From Pseudomonas chlororaphis (GTDB taxonomy: Bacteria > Pseudomonadota > Gammaproteobacteria > Pseudomonadales > Pseudomonadaceae), in assembly GCF_003731765.1 (NCBI RefSeq), contig NZ_MOAL01000004.1, forward strand, positions 1,054,001 through 1,118,000: DNA of 64,000 nucleotides. Reading direction: 5' to 3'. Below the pieces are notes generated by a model. That model saw nothing but the letters and a program-made list of their open reading frames with translations, was not told the DNA's origin and searched no databases. A program made the translations under genes and the position numbers. Below are positions 27,395 to 36,908 of this stretch, piece by piece. Every line of letters starts with the position of its first letter. The first letter of the stretch is position 1.

Positions 27395-27960
27395 AACAGC
27401 TCCGAATTTGGATCGAAAGAGGGTCGACCTGGAAGGACGAGTCAATATTTGCAGTCGGTTTCCTTGGGGGCCCGAGGGGAAAGGCCCGTTGCGAAACGCT
27501 AAACAGAGGCAGAGAAGATCGAAGCAAGCGTGCACAGGGCTTCATTATTCTGCTCGGGTGTTCGAGATGAACGGGCAGGTTTGTAATGCGAAGCCTCAGA
27601 GGGTGCAAAGGCTATCACGCTCTTATCCCGGGGATGATGACGAATTTGCATAGGATTATGCCGGACTGGCATTGGCTTTTTTGATCGGTCTGTAGGTTGC
27701 AAAGTTTTTTGAGGCTTTGCCTGCCTGTTTCCGGGCCATTCTGCCGTAGACAAGGCGTTACCCGGGGAGGGGCGTTAGTGGCTGGCGAGGGCGAAAACCG
27801 TGGATATTGGTCGCTCATGCATTGCTTGCATAAGGTGATGCCCTTTTTTGGTGCGTGGTAGTGGCCCCTCGGCTGGGCCAGCGGACGCCTTCAGGGCGTC
27901 AGGGGGGATTGCCCTGGGCGCGCAGCCCGACCAGGTGACTGCGCGCGCCAGGGGCCAGGG
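27395..27960. other. Intergenic region, no convincing gene
   Basis: About 565 bases of lower-GC sequence upstream of the oxaloacetate decarboxylase-like gene. Short frames of 60-85 codons exist but have mixed third-position composition and no ribosome sites. Visible structure includes inverted repeats GGCCC/GGGCC (near 27863) and GACGCC/GGCGTC (27884-27900), and the motif ATGCATTGCTTGCAT near 27820. Both flanking genes point left, so this holds the promoter of one and the 3' end of the other. Confidence 0.5.
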
Positions 27961-29286
27961 TTACCAGGCCAGGGGTTTGGCGAAGCTTTTCCAGAACAGC
28001 CAGCGGCGTTCTTCGCGGTGCTCGCCGGTGCCGATCTGCCAGTCGGGGCGCCCGTCTTCCAGGCGAATCAGGCTGATGATGCCGGCATAGGTGCTGACCG
28101 CCAGGGTGCGGCCATCGGCGCTGATGTCCATGGCGCTGAAGGACGAGCCCACGTAGTGCTGCCAGCGCTCCTCGCCGGTGCTGCTGAAGGCGCGCAGGTA
28201 GCCATAGGCGTCGCCCACGATGAACTCGTCCCCGCGGGAAGTGCCGGCATACACCCGGGCGCCGTCCTGCAGCACCGGGGTGCGCGGGTCGTCGCTGTAG
28301 AAGTCGGTGCTCAGCCCCGGCAGGTCCGCCACCGCCACGCCCAGGGTCGAGCCGTTATAGAAGTGGCACGCATTGAGTATCAGTTGGTCGCCTTGCTGGT
28401 TGAACAGGGCGAAGTGCGGGTATTCACCGACAGGGCCGATCTGCGCCGCCAAGGCCAGCTCGGCGTTGAACACCAGGTGATGGCTGCACTGGTCGCCGAC
28501 GGCGATCCATTGGCCGTCCGGGGAGATGGCGCCGTGGGCCATGCACAAGCCGATGGCCAGGTCATCCGGGTCAACGCCGTCGGCCAGGTCCTGGGCGATG
28601 TCTTGCGGGCGGCGCAGCAGGCGGGTGGCGCCCTCGGCGTGCAGCACGAAAATCCCGTCGCCACTGACCAGCAGCACCCGCTGCCCATCGGGAAAGGGGA
28701 TCAGCGCGCTGGGCAGCGGATCACCGTCTTCCTCGTCTACCGGCACGCCCTCGGGCAGGCCTTCGCGGCCAGTGGGCCAGGGGAATTCGCTGACTTGCGG
28801 TCCGTTCCAGCCATCGGTCACGCGGATGCCGCTGGCCGAGGACCAGGCAAAGAAGCGGCGCTGCGGGCAGCGGCCAAAAAAGTCGCCCTGGGTCACCGGC
28901 TCGACCCGTTCGCCGTCGATGCGCACCACCTGGCCGCCTTCGTAGGCGCTGCCGATGCGGGCCAGCAGGCTGCCGTCGTCCAGCAGTGCCAGGGCCGGAA
29001 TCATCTGGCCTTCTTTATCGAGCAACGAGGCCAGGGGCTGGTGCGCCGGCGGCCATTCCTGGCGAAACGCCTGGTGCTGGGCGGCATCGGCGGGCTGGCG
29101 ATTGCGCGCTTCGAGGGCGGCGCGCCAGGCCGGCAGCAGGTGCTCGATCTCCGGTGTTTCGGGCTCTTTGAGCCCGTCCCAGCCGTGTTGCTGTCCGTCT
29201 TGCACGTATTGGTTGATGGCGCTGGCGTATTTCAGTACGGCGGCTTGCCATTGCGCCTGGGGTGCGGTGGCGGGTGAGGTGGGCAT
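27961..29286 (-). CDS. Beta-propeller-like hypothetical protein
   Basis: I do not recognise a named family. The 441-residue protein begins with about 85 mostly helical residues, then shows repeated short beta-blade-like units (GAISPDGQWIAVGDQ, AMDISADGRTLAVST, YAGTSRGDEFIVGD, LLVSGDGIFVLHA), as in WD40 or quinoprotein-like propellers. There is no signal peptide or membrane segment, so it is probably cytoplasmic. The ATG at 29286 follows AAGGAG with good spacing. It lies between an oxaloacetate decarboxylase-like gene and a diguanylate cyclase, with no evident operon. Confidence 0.75.
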   Translation of the reverse strand: MPTSPATAPQAQWQAAVLKYASAINQYVQDGQQHGWDGLKEPETPEIEHLLPAWRAALEARNRQPADAAQHQAFRQEWPPAHQPLASLLDKEGQMIPALALLDDGSLLARIGSAYEGGQVVRIDGERVEPVTQGDFFGRCPQRRFFAWSSASGIRVTDGWNGPQVSEFPWPTGREGLPEGVPVDEEDGDPLPSALIPFPDGQRVLLVSGDGIFVLHAEGATRLLRRPQDIAQDLADGVDPDDLAIGLCMAHGAISPDGQWIAVGDQCSHHLVFNAELALAAQIGPVGEYPHFALFNQQGDQLILNACHFYNGSTLGVAVADLPGLSTDFYSDDPRTPVLQDGARVYAGTSRGDEFIVGDAYGYLRAFSSTGEERWQHYVGSSFSAMDISADGRTLAVSTYAGIISLIRLEDGRPDWQIGTGEHREERRWLFWKSFAKPLAW

Positions 29287-29415
29287 GGGCTGGACTCCTT
29301 GTTCCGGCAGAAGGGGGATGGGGCGTGAAACGCCGACGATCTTGACCGCGTGAGCAGGCGATAAATCCCCCAAGGGGCGGATTTTTCTCCGGGTGGGGAT
29401 GAGTCGGCGGGTCGG

Positions 29416-30378
29416 CTAGGCCGGGCGACCGTGCACCGACACGCAATTGCGGCCGGCTTTCTTCGAGGCGTAGAGGGCCTGGTCGGCCCGCTCGATCAGG
29501 CTGTGGTAGTCCGGCGCCGGGTGATCCAGGCAGGCGATGCCGATGCTCACGGTAAAGCGAATGGCCTGCTCGTTGTAGACCACCACCTGGTCTTGTGCGG
29601 CCTGGCGCAGGCGTTCGGCCAGGGTCAAGGCTCCGACCTCATCGGTGCCCGGCAACAGAATGCCGAACTCCTCGCCGCCGTAGCGTCCGGCCACATCGGA
29701 GTCGCGCACGTGGCCGCGGATCAATTGCGCCAGGCACTTGATCACCTGGTCGCCAGCCTGGTGGCCGTGGCTGTCGTTGATGTGCTTGAAGTGATCGATG
29801 TCGATCATCAGCAGGGCCGTGGCGCCGCCGTAGCGCCGCTGGCGGCTGAATTCCAGTTGCACGCTCTGTTCCCAGTAGCCCCGGTTGTTCAACTGGGTCA
29901 GGTGGTCGGTGCGTGACAGTTGCTGCAGACGGCCGTTGGCGTTCTGCAGCGCCAGGTTGTTGATGGCCACGTCGGTCACGTCGTAGATCACCAGGCACAC
30001 ATGATGAATCTCGCTGTTGCTCGAGCGCAGCGGCAGCAGGGTGGTGTTCTGGTACATGTACTCGGCTTGGCCGGTGATCGGCTGGTAATTCTTGAAACGC
30101 ACCAGGTGCGGGCGCAGTTTCCAGATGGTGAAGGCTGGTGTGCCCAGGGCCACCACCCGGCCCACCTTGCGCCGGAACCACTCGCGCTCGACTTCGGGAA
30201 ACAGTTCGAAGAACGAGGTGTCGATGGCCTGTTTGGACTGCACCCCGGAACGGTTCTCCATAAAGCTGTTCCACACCAGCACCTGGCATTCCAGGTCCAG
30301 CACCACGATGCCCACATCGATGCTCTGGACGATCGCCAGTAACCAGTGCAACTCCGCAAAATCCATTCGCTTGGTCAT
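29416..30378 (-). CDS. PAS-GGDEF diguanylate cyclase
   Basis: Cytoplasmic 320-residue enzyme making cyclic di-GMP. A PAS domain at about 5-140 (LLAIVQSIDVGIVVLDLECQVLVWN) precedes a GGDEF domain with the intact signature RYGGEEF and the metal Asp in MIDIDHFKHIND. No RxxD inhibitory site is evident before the signature. It begins three bases after the receiver-CheX gene, so the two are one operon. That gene may phospho-regulate it. Confidence 0.93.
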   Translation of the reverse strand: MTKRMDFAELHWLLAIVQSIDVGIVVLDLECQVLVWNSFMENRSGVQSKQAIDTSFFELFPEVEREWFRRKVGRVVALGTPAFTIWKLRPHLVRFKNYQPITGQAEYMYQNTTLLPLRSSNSEIHHVCLVIYDVTDVAINNLALQNANGRLQQLSRTDHLTQLNNRGYWEQSVQLEFSRQRRYGGATALLMIDIDHFKHINDSHGHQAGDQVIKCLAQLIRGHVRDSDVAGRYGGEEFGILLPGTDEVGALTLAERLRQAAQDQVVVYNEQAIRFTVSIGIACLDHPAPDYHSLIERADQALYASKKAGRNCVSVHGRPA

Positions 30379-30381
30379 GGC

Positions 30382-31371
30382 TCAGTTCATCAGGTAGGAG
30401 AGTTTTTGCGCCAGCAGTTCCATGGAGCTTTCGGTGAACAGCAGCAACAGGTCGAAGTGGATGTTCTGTTCTTCCAGGCTGTAGCTGATCTCCACGGCCT
30501 GGGTGGTTTCCCAGCGCTGCTGGTTCAGCCGGATCAGTTCGTCGATGCTGGTGTGTTCCCCCAGTACCTGGGGGTGGCCCACGGAAAACACCACGTCCAA
30601 TTGCTCGGCGATGCTGCTCAGGCAGGCGCCGATCAGCACGCTGGCCAGGTCGATCAGCACTTCCATTTCCTGGTACTTGGCGCTGTCTTGTTCCATCAGC
30701 CGGGCAATATCGGCGACCTCTGAGTCGTGGAACATCAACAGCGCTTCGCCGGCAATGCCGCTGCCGATGTAGCCCTGGCAGATGGCGGTCAGTTGCTGGG
30801 TGCGGTTGGCGTCGCTGAGGAGCATTTGCAACTCGCCGGCCTCAAGGATGTTGACGTGGGGGATGGGCAGGTTGACGAATACGTCCAGCACCTTGGCGAT
30901 CAATGCCGCGGCGTAGCCCATGGAGACGTTGATGGTTTCGCGAAAGGCGTCGCGCAGGCTCACCACCGGCGCGGGCGAGGCGGTGGGCAGCAGGCCCGGT
31001 GTCGGCGGTTCCAGCAGGCGCAATTCGTGCAGCAGGTTGCGCAGTTCCTGGGGGTCGAAGGGCTTGCGCAGGAAGGCCCGCGCCCCCAGCTCGCGGGTGC
31101 GGCGCACGGCTTCTTCCTGGACGTCCCCGGAAATCACGATGATTTGCGCGTCCAGGCCTTCCTCGCGCACGGCACTCAACACCTGGTAACCGTCCATCAT
31201 CGGCATGGTCAGGTCCAGCAGCACCACATGCCCCAGCCCTTGGCGGATCGCTTGCAGGCCCTCTTGGCCATTGCTCGCCTGAGTGACCGAGACCCGCCAT
31301 TCCTCGGGCAGGGTACGCAGCACCTGTTTTCTCGCCATGCTCGAATCGTCGCAGACCAGAAGGGGAATCAT
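30382..31371 (-). CDS. Response regulator with receiver and CheC/CheX-like domain
   Basis: 329-residue cytoplasmic protein. The receiver (1-120) has D8-D9, phospho-acceptor D53 (LLDLTMPMMDG) and K103 (LRKPFD). A linker leads to a CheC/CheX-like phosphatase-fold domain at about 140-329. The CheX active-site pair E-x-x-N is not obvious, so phosphatase activity is doubtful. The operon partner is a PAS-GGDEF cyclase three bases downstream, suggesting a two-component input to c-di-GMP. The start at 31371 is inferred from the receiver fold; its ribosome site is weak. Confidence 0.88.
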   Translation of the reverse strand: MIPLLVCDDSSMARKQVLRTLPEEWRVSVTQASNGQEGLQAIRQGLGHVVLLDLTMPMMDGYQVLSAVREEGLDAQIIVISGDVQEEAVRRTRELGARAFLRKPFDPQELRNLLHELRLLEPPTPGLLPTASPAPVVSLRDAFRETINVSMGYAAALIAKVLDVFVNLPIPHVNILEAGELQMLLSDANRTQQLTAICQGYIGSGIAGEALLMFHDSEVADIARLMEQDSAKYQEMEVLIDLASVLIGACLSSIAEQLDVVFSVGHPQVLGEHTSIDELIRLNQQRWETTQAVEISYSLEEQNIHFDLLLLFTESSMELLAQKLSYLMN

Positions 31372-32011
31372 GGGGCGGAAACGCTCATTGCAAAAAATCC
31401 AGGCGGGTAGGCAGTGTTCGGAAGTACGAAATAACTCAGTGCCAACAACAGTTTGGCGACTTTCAGGAATATCGGGCGTGCGCACTATAGAGCCGTCGGC
31501 ACGAATAGAACAAGTAATGCCCGAGATTATCCGTGGTGTATGGCAATCATTAATTGAACAACTTGTGAAAGTGTTTTGGTGTGCGCCGGTTAATAAGTAA
31601 GTCTATTTCGATGTATGGGTCGAAGGCCCCTGTTTGCTGGCGTATGGCGCAGTTTTTGGGGGTTGGCGGTGTGGATTGGTGAGGCGGTTATCTGACGCCA
31701 TATGTTTGGCGCGGCAAATATCGACTGTTAGGCAGAAACAACTATGTGCGGCTATCGCACAGGCTATTGTTGTTTATTGATCTGCATCATTTTTGTGCGC
31801 TGTTCGCGATTAATTGCTCGATCGAATATCTGTATCCATTAAAGCAATGCGTGCCGTTGTAGTGGGCTGTCTATAAGTTCGGCGCGCTTGCGTGGGGGAG
31901 GGCTGGGGCGCTCGAAGTATCAGGGGAAAAAATGTCAGATTTTGAGTCGCGGCCTGGACCTTTTTCTGCAATGCGCAATCATTAGAGCGTGGAAAACCAA
32001 AGGAGAGACGC
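31372..32011. other. AT-rich intergenic region with divergent promoters
   Basis: About 640 bases between divergent units, the most AT-rich stretch in the window, with no frame that looks coding. It must hold promoters for the receiver-CheX operon leftward and the DUF4174 gene rightward. The low GC could reflect H-NS-type (MvaT) binding or an old insertion. No transposon ends or direct repeats were found. Confidence 0.5.
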
Positions 32012-32551
32012 ATGTTCATTCGGTCATTGACCTTCGCTACGCTGCTCGCTGTCGCCGGCCCCGTGCTGGCTGCCGACAACGACGGCCCACTGTCCCAGGA
32101 TCAAGGCAAGGCTCGCCCGCTGATCGTCATTGCCCCCAGCACCGTTGACCCAACCCTGGTCGCCCTGAAAAAGTCCCTGGACGAGCCGGCCAACCGCCAA
32201 GCCTTTACCGAACGCAACATGGTGCTCTACACCGTGGTCAACACCATGGGCCAGCGTGATGGCAAGGACCTGGACCCGCAATCCACCATGGCCCTGATTC
32301 GCAGCCTCAAACTGGGCGCCGGGGCCCAGACCAAAGTGATACTGGTGGGCAAGGATGGCGAGAAGAAACTGGAGCATTCCGGGGCCATCGAGCTCAAGGA
32401 AATCTTCAGCACCATCGACCAGATGCCCATGGCCGAAAAAGAAGCCGCCGCCCCGGCGCCGGCCCCAGAGCCCGAAGCCAAGCCTGCCGCCGCCGGCAAG
32501 GCGGGCAAACCCGCGAAACCCACGGCGGCCCCCAAAGCCCTGGACGACTAA
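32012..32551 (+). CDS. DUF4174 exported protein
   Basis: 179 residues with a signal peptide of about 20 residues (MFIRSLTFATLLAVAGPVLA). The core KARPLIVIAPSTVDP...TKVILVGKDGEKK...IFSTIDQMPM matches DUF4174, a thioredoxin-fold-like periplasmic family without active-site cysteines. The C-terminal 40 residues are a low-complexity Ala/Pro/Lys tail (PAPAPEPEAKPAAAGKAGKP). AAAGGAGAG precedes the ATG. Function is unknown. Confidence 0.85.
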   Translation: MFIRSLTFATLLAVAGPVLAADNDGPLSQDQGKARPLIVIAPSTVDPTLVALKKSLDEPANRQAFTERNMVLYTVVNTMGQRDGKDLDPQSTMALIRSLKLGAGAQTKVILVGKDGEKKLEHSGAIELKEIFSTIDQMPMAEKEAAAPAPAPEPEAKPAAAGKAGKPAKPTAAPKALDD

Positions 32552-32607
32552 CCTCGCTTTCCCGGGCGGCGACTTCACGCCGAGCCTGGGCTCGCCGCTC
32601 ACTCTCG

Positions 32608-32628
32608 TTCCCACGCTCGGCGTGGGAA
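32608..32628. repeat. Dispersed inverted repeat TTCCCACGC-TCG-GCGTGGGAA
   Basis: Perfect 9-base arms around a 3-base loop, in the gap between DUF4174 and an MFS gene. Related copies occur at 41100-41164 in this window. Similar elements are common between Pseudomonas genes. Confidence 0.7.
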
Positions 32629-32765
32629 TGCCTTCCAGAATGCTCCGCGTCCCGTCTTCCTGCCTCCGGCAGCCCTTGTGCCAACGCCGCGCCATTAGGG
32701 ATGCGCAACGCCCGGCCCCTCAGGTAACTTAGGCGTCTTTTCGTCCCTGGCCAGGAAGCCCGTCC

Positions 32766-34157
32766 ATGCAGCCCTCCCGCTCGACCCTGATCGCCCTGTT
32801 GGTGGCCGTGACCTTCTTTATGGAAAACCTCGACGCCACGGTGATCGCCACGGCCCTCCCGGACATGGCGAAAACCTTCGGCGTGGCGGCGGTGGACCTG
32901 AACATCGGCATGAGCGCCTACATGCTGGCGGTGGCGTTGTTCATTCCCATCAGTGGTTGGCTGGCGGATCGTTTTGGCACCCGCCGGGTGTTCGGCTCGG
33001 CCATCGTCCTGTTTACCCTGTCGTCCTTGCTCTGCGGCTTGAGTACCAGCCTGGAAGCCTTCGTCGCCGCCCGGGTGCTGCAGGGCATCAGCGGGGCAAT
33101 GATGGTGCCGGTGGGGCGCCTGGCGGTGTTGCGTGCCACCGAGAAGAAGGACCTGGTGCGGGCCATTTCCTTTATCACCTGGCCGGGCCTGGTGGCGCCG
33201 ATCCTCGGCCCGCCCCTGGGCGGTTTTATCGTCACCCACGCTACCTGGCCGTGGATTTTCTACCTCAACCTGCCCCTGGGCCTGCTCGCCTTGATCGCCG
33301 CTTTGGTGCTGCTGCCCAAGCAGGAGGAGTCGAGCCCGCGCCGCTTTGATTTCTTCGGCTTCGTGCTGGTGGGCGGTGCCTGCTCGGCGATCCTGTATGG
33401 CATGGAAATGCTCGGCCAGGCCCAGGCCCATCTCTGGCCGGGTTCGCTGCTGACCGTCGCCGGCCTGGCCTTGGCATTGCTGGCCAGTTGGCACATGGGG
33501 CGTCGCGCCGAACCGCTGATGGGCCTGGCGGTGATCAAGGTGCGCACCTTCAGCGTCAGCCTGGTGGGCGGTTCGCTGTTTCGGATATCCATCAGCACCT
33601 TGCCGTTTCTGCTGCCGCTGATGTTTCAACTGGGCTTCGGCCTGTCGGCCTTTGATGCCGGGCTGCTGGTGTTGGGGGTGTTTGCCGGCAACCTGGCGAT
33701 GAAACCCTTCACCAGCGCGGTGATGCAGCGCTGGGGGTTTCGCCAGGTGTTGATGGTCAACGGCGTGCTCGGGGTACTGGCGATTGCTGCCTGTGCGCTG
33801 CTGGAGCCGCGCATGAGTTGGGCGCTGATCCTGTTCATTCTGTTTGTCGGCGGTTTGTCGCGGTCGATGCAGTTCACCGCGTTCAACACCCTGGGTTTTG
33901 CCGATGTACCCAAGGAGCAAATGAGCGATGCCTCGACGCTGTTCAGCATGTTCTTCCAGTTGAGCATGGGCCTGGGGGTGGCGATTGGCGCCTTGCTGCT
34001 GCGCCTGGCGATGAACGTCCATGGGCATGAAGGGCAGGCGATGACGGCGGATTTCCAGCTGACCTTTCTCTGGGTCGCGGTGATTGCCGCCGTGGCCTTG
34101 CTGGACAACCTGCGGCTGCGCCCCGAGGCCGGAGAGGCGGTGCTGCAAAAACGCTGA
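32766..34157 (+). CDS. MFS transporter, DHA2 (EmrB/QacA-like) family
   Basis: 463-residue membrane protein with about 14 TM segments. The DHA2 features are ENLDATVIATALPDMA in TM1, GWLADRFGTRRVF after TM2, RVLQGISGAMMVP in TM4 and the motif C region FITWPGLVAPILGPPLGGFI. Such proteins export drugs or small toxic compounds using the proton gradient. There is no adjacent membrane-fusion protein, so it would act as a single-component pump. AGGAAG lies upstream of the ATG. A large inverted repeat follows. Confidence 0.9.
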   Translation: MQPSRSTLIALLVAVTFFMENLDATVIATALPDMAKTFGVAAVDLNIGMSAYMLAVALFIPISGWLADRFGTRRVFGSAIVLFTLSSLLCGLSTSLEAFVAARVLQGISGAMMVPVGRLAVLRATEKKDLVRAISFITWPGLVAPILGPPLGGFIVTHATWPWIFYLNLPLGLLALIAALVLLPKQEESSPRRFDFFGFVLVGGACSAILYGMEMLGQAQAHLWPGSLLTVAGLALALLASWHMGRRAEPLMGLAVIKVRTFSVSLVGGSLFRISISTLPFLLPLMFQLGFGLSAFDAGLLVLGVFAGNLAMKPFTSAVMQRWGFRQVLMVNGVLGVLAIAACALLEPRMSWALILFILFVGGLSRSMQFTAFNTLGFADVPKEQMSDASTLFSMFFQLSMGLGVAIGALLLRLAMNVHGHEGQAMTADFQLTFLWVAVIAAVALLDNLRLRPEAGEAVLQKR

Positions 34158-34163
34158 GCCACG

Positions 34164-34198
34164 GCCGGCGCGCGCACTCGCTCAGTGCGGGCGCCGGC
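34164..34198. terminator. Large hairpin between convergent genes
   Basis: Fifteen-base arms (34164-34178 and 34184-34198) pair with a single mismatch around a 5-base loop, between the stops of the MFS and aminotransferase genes. There is no T-run, so efficiency is uncertain. Confidence 0.55.
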
Positions 34199-34211
34199 TA
34201 GGCAGTGCCGT

Positions 34212-35387
34212 TCAATGGGTATTCAGGGTCCGGCACAAGGCCTGGACGATCATCTCCACCTCTTCGGCATCGATCACCAGGGGGGGCAGCAGGCGGATGG
34301 TCTGGCCCCGGGTGACATTGATCAGCAAACCCTGCTCCCGGGCTGCCAGCCCAGCCAGGTCGGGCAGGGGTGTCTTGAGTTCGATGCCGATCATCAGCCC
34401 CAGGCCACGAATCTCGCGAATGTGCCGATGCCCCCGCAGTTCGTTGCGCAGGCGTTGCAACAGCTGCTCGCCTTGGTGCTTGGCGTTGGCCAGCAAGCCC
34501 TGTTCCTCGATGATCTGCAGCACCGTGCAGGCCACTCGGCAGGCCAGGGGGTTGCCGCCGAAGGTGCTGCCATGGCTGCCCGGGGTAAACAATTGTGCGG
34601 CTTTGCCCCGGGCCAGGCAGGCGCCGATGGGGATGCCGTTGCCCAAGCCTTTGGCCAGGGTCATGACGTCGGGGATCACCCCTTCGTGCTGGCAGGCGAA
34701 CCAGCGCCCGGTGCGGCCCATGCCACTCTGGATTTCATCCAGCATCAGCAGCCAGTCGCGCCGATGGCACAGGGCACGTACGGCTTTCAGGTAGCCCTGG
34801 GGCGGGATCTGGATCCCGCTCTCGCCCTGGATCGGCTCCATCAGCACCGCGCAAATGCGTTGGCCGTGAGCGCTGGCCAGCTGTTCCAGGGCGACGATGT
34901 CACCGAACGGCACCTTGATAAAGGCTTCCTGATGGCTGCCGAACCCCAGGCGCACCGCCGGCCCGTCGCTGGCCGAGAGCGTGCCCAGGGTGCGCCCGTG
35001 AAAGCCGTTGTTCATCACCACCACCAGGGGCTGTTCGATACCTTTGCTCCAGGCATGCAGGCGTGCCAGCTTCAGCGCGGTTTCGTTGGCTTCAGCCCCG
35101 GAGTTGTTGAAGAACGCCCGCTCCATGCCGGCCAGTTGGGTCAGCTTGGCGGCCAGGCGCTGTTGCCAGTCGATGCTGTAGAGGTTGGAGGTGTGCAGCA
35201 ACAGCCCGGCCTGTTCGCTGATGGCCTCCACCAGCCGTGGGTGGGAATGGCCGACACCGGTCACGGCCACGCCGGCGACGGCGTCCAGGTATTCGCGGCC
35301 GGCGGTGTCCCAGAGGCGCGTGCCCAGGCCTTTGCTGAAGTTCAGGGCCAGGGGTTGGTAAGTGTTCATCAGGCAGGCGGCGGACAT
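34212..35387 (-). CDS. Class III PLP aminotransferase, acetylornithine aminotransferase-like
   Basis: 391-residue PLP enzyme of the acetylornithine/ornithine aminotransferase type. Visible motifs are [15 protein letters not shown] and [10 protein letters not shown] for cofactor binding, [14 protein letters not shown], and [13 protein letters not shown] with the Schiff-base lysine. This looks like a paralogue of ArgD rather than the arginine-pathway copy, since no arg gene is near. The ATG at 35387 has GGAG upstream; an internal ATG at 35369 is possible. A divergent LysR gene 101 bases away is the likely regulator. Confidence 0.88.
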   Translation of the reverse strand: MSAACLMNTYQPLALNFSKGLGTRLWDTAGREYLDAVAGVAVTGVGHSHPRLVEAISEQAGLLLHTSNLYSIDWQQRLAAKLTQLAGMERAFFNNSGAEANETALKLARLHAWSKGIEQPLVVVMNNGFHGRTLGTLSASDGPAVRLGFGSHQEAFIKVPFGDIVALEQLASAHGQRICAVLMEPIQGESGIQIPPQGYLKAVRALCHRRDWLLMLDEIQSGMGRTGRWFACQHEGVIPDVMTLAKGLGNGIPIGACLARGKAAQLFTPGSHGSTFGGNPLACRVACTVLQIIEEQGLLANAKHQGEQLLQRLRNELRGHRHIREIRGLGLMIGIELKTPLPDLAGLAAREQGLLINVTRGQTIRLLPPLVIDAEEVEMIVQALCRTLNTH

Positions 35388-35488
35388 CGCGGAAAACTCC
35401 AGGGGTGGCGGATGTTTTCCAGTATCGTTAGCCACCTGGGCTGGATAAACGCAGCCATTGTTTAATCATCTTGAAGTCAGGTTTGATA

Positions 35489-36391
35489 ATGGATCTGTTC
35501 CAGGCGATGTCGGTGTACGTGAAGGTGGTGGAGGCGGGCAGCATGACCGCTGCCGCCCTGGAGTGCGGGTTGTCCACCACCATGGTCGGCAACCATTTGC
35601 GGGCCCTGGAGCAGCGCCTCGGGGTCAGCCTGTTGAGTCGCACCACCCGGCGCCAGCGGTTGACCGAGTTCGGTGCCGAGTATTACCAGCGCTGCCTGGC
35701 GGTGCTGGGGCTGGTGGCGGATTCCGAGCGCCTGGCCGAGCAGGTGCAGGACCAGCCGGCCGGCACCCTGCGCATCACGGCGCCGCTGACGTTTGGCTCC
35801 GAGCGCCTGGCCCCGGCCCTGAGCGAATTCGCCTTGCGCTGCCCCCAGGTCAAGCTCGATGTGGTGCTGACCAACCAGCGTCATGACTTGATCGACAGCG
35901 GCTTCGATGTCGCCATTCGCCTCGGCAACCCCGAACCCTCGGCACTGATCGCGCGGCCGCTGGAGGACTACACCCTGACGATTTGCGCCGCGCCGGCCTA
36001 TCTGCAGCGCCGGGGTACGCCGCGACGGCCCGAAGACCTGCAGCAGCACGACTGCCTGGCCTTCGCCTATCCGGCGGGAGACGACTGGAGTTCAGTGGAA
36101 AAACAATGGCGCCTGAGCGGCCCTGAGGGAGAGATCCGGGTGCCGGTCTCCGGTTCGTTGATGATCAACAGTTCTGCCGGTTTGTATCAGGCGGCGCGCA
36201 GCGGCATGGGGGTGGTGATGTTGCCCGACGCCCTGGTCCAGGAGGACCTGGAGCAAGAGCGGCTGGTGGCCTTGTTGCAAGGCTACCAACTGCCCCGGCG
36301 CCCGATGAATCTGCTGTATGCCCAGGACCGTTATCGCCTGCCCAAGCTGCGCAGTTTCGTTGATTTCGCCCTGGAGAAGTGGGGCCGCTAG
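35489..36391 (+). CDS. LysR-family transcriptional regulator
   Basis: 300-residue regulator of the CrgA/DmlR-like branch: MDLFQAMSVYVKVVEAGSMT, an HTH at about 15-60 and VRITAPLTFG-like opening of the effector domain (LRITAPLTFGSERL). The ATG at 35489 is preferred over an upstream TTG. It is divergent from the class III aminotransferase. Its TAG stop shares a CTAG with the convergent Nudix gene. Confidence 0.91.
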   Translation: MDLFQAMSVYVKVVEAGSMTAAALECGLSTTMVGNHLRALEQRLGVSLLSRTTRRQRLTEFGAEYYQRCLAVLGLVADSERLAEQVQDQPAGTLRITAPLTFGSERLAPALSEFALRCPQVKLDVVLTNQRHDLIDSGFDVAIRLGNPEPSALIARPLEDYTLTICAAPAYLQRRGTPRRPEDLQQHDCLAFAYPAGDDWSSVEKQWRLSGPEGEIRVPVSGSLMINSSAGLYQAARSGMGVVMLPDALVQEDLEQERLVALLQGYQLPRRPMNLLYAQDRYRLPKLRSFVDFALEKWGR

Positions 36392-36900
36392 GCCGTGGTG
36401 GCTTCGCTGGCCAGCAGCAACATGGCCGCCGAAAGGGTATGGCCGTCGCTGATCTTGCCGCCGGCGATCAGGCCCATCAGCTCCTGACGGCTGACCCACA
36501 GCACATGGTCCACTTCGCCGTCGGTCTCGGCGGCGCTCTGTTCGTCGATCAGCACTTGGCAGACCGCCACCGCGCTGGCGATCAGCGAGGTGTTGCTGTG
36601 CAGCAGGCCCAGTTCCTTGACTTCGCAAGCGCGCCAGCCGGTTTCTTCCAGCAGTTCGCGGGCGGCGGCGTCGCAGGCGCTTTCACCGGCATCGATGGCG
36701 CCTCGGGGAAACTCGATGGACTGGCCGCCGATGGCCCGGCGCTTGAGTTCCACCAGCATCAGTCGGCCATCGGCCAGGGTCGGCACGGCAACGACGCCGT
36801 TGATGGCCTGGGCCTCCCTGATGATGAAATAACCGTTCTCGCGAACCACCTTGAAGTAGGGGGTTTCCAGCAGGCATTGGGTCTCGGTGACAGGCTTCAT
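36388..36900 (-). CDS. Nudix hydrolase (ADP-ribose pyrophosphatase-like)
   Basis: 170-residue Nudix enzyme with a complete Nudix box, G-x5-E-x7-REx2EExG, in the segment from GAIDAGE to RELLEETGW. It should hydrolyse a nucleoside diphosphate linked to another moiety. The N-terminal layout resembles ADP-ribose pyrophosphatases, but the YPSPG element that marks many ADPRases is absent (LLHSNTSL instead), so the substrate is open. It begins eight bases after nrtR and so belongs to the nadD2-nrtR operon. Degrading ADP-ribose would be a logical role since NrtR senses that molecule. Confidence 0.88.
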   Translation of the reverse strand: MKPVTETQCLLETPYFKVVRENGYFIIREAQAINGVVAVPTLADGRLMLVELKRRAIGGQSIEFPRGAIDAGESACDAAARELLEETGWRACEVKELGLLHSNTSLIASAVAVCQVLIDEQSAAETDGEVDHVLWVSRQELMGLIAGGKISDGHTLSAAMLLLASEATTA

Positions 36901-36908
36901 GCTCGGTA

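Noticed and set aside
27499..27753. 84-codon frame in the intergenic region
   Set aside because: Third-position composition is not like nearby genes and there is no ribosome site or recognisable product.
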